Under the pieces are notes generated by a model. The model was not told the origin of the DNA, made no database searches, and worked only from the letters and a program-made list of their open reading frames with translations. The position numbers and the translations under genes were made by a program. Of a stretch of DNA of 47,043 nucleotides, positions 46,486 through 47,043 are shown in pieces. The stretch's first letter is position 1. Each line of letters begins with the position of its first letter. The stretch comes from an uncultured Prevotella sp. (lineage in GTDB: Bacteria > Bacteroidota > Bacteroidia > Bacteroidales > Bacteroidaceae), in assembly GCA_905233425.1 (NCBI GenBank), contig CAJOEC010000019.1:1-47043 (forward strand), read 5' to 3'.

Positions 46486-46516
46486 CAAAGTTATACAATT
46501 CCTGTCAATCCGCAAA
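46486..46516 (-). promoter_or_regulatory. Promoter of the HU-like gene (TTTG-N19-TAACTTTG)
   Basis: TTTG at 46516-46513 and TAACTTTG at 46493-46486 on the minus strand, 19 bases apart; 36 bases before the start codon. Confidence 0.8.
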
Positions 46517-46533
46517 ATAATCCGACCCAAAAG

Positions 46534-46564
46534 TTTGCCGTTTCAGGGAAAATGATTACTTTTG
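46534..46564 (+). promoter_or_regulatory. Promoter of the 37-aa ORF (TTTG-N19-TACTTTTG)
   Basis: TTTG at 46534-46537 and TACTTTTG at 46557-46564, 19 bases apart; 37 bases before the ATG at 46602. It is divergent from the HU-like promoter. Confidence 0.8.
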
Positions 46565-46601
46565 CAAGCGGAATCATAAATAACAAACTAGAAACCTACA
46601 C

Positions 46602-46715
46602 ATGTTAGGACTTTTCGGTGTAGGTCCAGCGCATTTCCCTTCAAATGGAGTGTATACTCTTAACCCAAACGGTACTATTGCAACAGAGGGTACTTATACC
46701 TATTTCTACAAATAG
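46602..46715 (+). CDS. 37-aa small protein with its own promoter and terminator
   Basis: The ORF reads MLGLFGVGPAHFPSNGVYTL followed by NPNGTIATEGTYTYFYK and a TAG stop. A consensus promoter lies 37 bases upstream, and a strong intrinsic terminator follows at 46748-46797, so it is a complete short transcription unit. The first eight residues are mildly hydrophobic; the rest is rich in Gly, Thr, Tyr and Asn. No known family. The unit could also be a small RNA with an incidental ORF. Confidence 0.55.
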   Translation: MLGLFGVGPAHFPSNGVYTLNPNGTIATEGTYTYFYK

Positions 46716-46747
46716 TGACTTTCTGTCATCGCACTCTTTCTTATAGC

Positions 46748-46797
46748 CTCTGTCGAACCCTTGCATTCTCGCAGCCGGCTGTTCGGCAGAGTTTTTT
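46748..46797 (+). terminator. Intrinsic terminator after the 37-aa ORF
   Basis: CTCTGTCGAAC (46748-46758) pairs with GTTCGGCAGAG (46781-46791), ten of eleven positions plus one G-U. The loop contains a small GCAGCCGGCT dyad. Six T follow at 46792-46797. Confidence 0.8.
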
Positions 46798-46828
46798 CTA
46801 TATCTATGCCACTTTTTCTCCATAATTC

Positions 46829-46859
46829 TTGGTTGTTTCCCGAAAAAGGTGTAATTTTG
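46829..46859 (+). promoter_or_regulatory. Promoter of the gene at 46888 (TTGG-N19-TAATTTTG)
   Basis: TTGG at 46829-46832 and TAATTTTG at 46852-46859, 19 bases apart; 28 bases before the start codon. Confidence 0.75.
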
Positions 46860-46887
46860 CAGTCGAACAAATCGGAGAGAAGGTATT

Positions 46888-47043
46888 ATGACTGCAATAG
46901 AGCTGAAACTGGAGCTGGCAAGGCAGGTGCTTGACATTCCCGACAACGAGGATGTCATCACGAAAGCCATTGCCTATATCAAGAAACTCACTCAGAGCCG
47001 TGCGAAAACAATTGCCTTGACTGGTGAGACTCTTAGGATGTGG
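46888..47043 (+). CDS. N-terminal part of an antitoxin-like small protein (runs off the window)
   Basis: The 52 codons in view read MTAIELKLELARQVLDIPDN, then EDVITKAIAYIKKLTQSRAK and TIALTGETLRMW, open to the window edge. The MTAxELxxEL...IL...E.vi.k...YikkL pattern resembles the helical N-terminus of many Bacteroidota antitoxins coded upstream of RelE-, PIN- or Fic-type toxins. This is inference from pattern; the C-terminus and next gene are not visible. It has a consensus promoter. Confidence 0.6.
   Translation, partial: MTAIELKLELARQVLDIPDNEDVITKAIAYIKKLTQSRAKTIALTGETLRMW

Overview
The window looks like a chromosomal segment from a member of the Bacteroidota, most likely Prevotella or a close relative (Prevotellaceae). 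The reasons are: BspA-type leucine-rich repeat proteins; fimbrillin-like lipoproteins; a giant LamG protein with a Prevotella-type C-terminal tail; Rpn nucleases with MEKG repeats; and at least ten promoters that fit the Bacteroidota consensus TTTG-N19-21-TAnnTTTG. No rRNA, tRNA, intact transposase or CRISPR array was seen.

Layout. 0-7.7 kb holds mostly core genes (EamA transporter, glnS, guaA) with two Rpn-family nucleases and a short BspA-like protein. 7.7-12.0 kb is an accessory graveyard: a MITE-like inverted-repeat region; a DUF6922-like antitoxin-type gene with only the tail of an AbiEii-like toxin; a small unknown gene boxed between two 163-bp direct repeats; the C-terminal end of an AAA+ ATPase with its small partner; a secreted five-repeat protein; and an abiF-type RNA in front of a truncated Abi/HEPN gene. 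12.0-32.0 kb is one long minus-strand series. Read from its promoter near 32.04 kb, it holds a 47-aa protein, two fimbrillin-like surface lipoproteins (one fused to 12 BspA repeats), a 3382-aa LamG protein, TrkH, a GH2 glycosidase, an HD hydrolase and an L-rhamnose mutarotase. 32.5-35.4 kb holds a two-gene ATPase plus DUF4435/TOPRIM-like module (OLD/PARIS-like in architecture) followed by a hexapeptide acyltransferase. 35.4-47.0 kb holds GH51 arabinofuranosidase, ROK protein, S41 protease, ABC exporter, CDP-alcohol phosphatidyltransferase with PgpA, MscL, an AAA/PD-(D/E)XK protein, an HU-like DNA-binding protein, a 37-aa ORF and the start of an antitoxin-like gene.

The most unusual content is repetitive DNA that sits inside genes without breaking them. 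A palindromic element with heptanucleotide arms (GTTGAGA/CTCAACA) is inserted in frame in glnS, the GH2 gene and the DUF4435 gene. guaA carries two other palindromic elements in frame. A 9-bp minisatellite lies inside the giant gene, and it also fills two intercistronic spacers. Separately, four intergenic arrays of different sequence share an exact 22-bp period. Because heptamer slippage shifts the reading frame, the DUF4435 and GH2 genes could be phase-variable; this is an inference.
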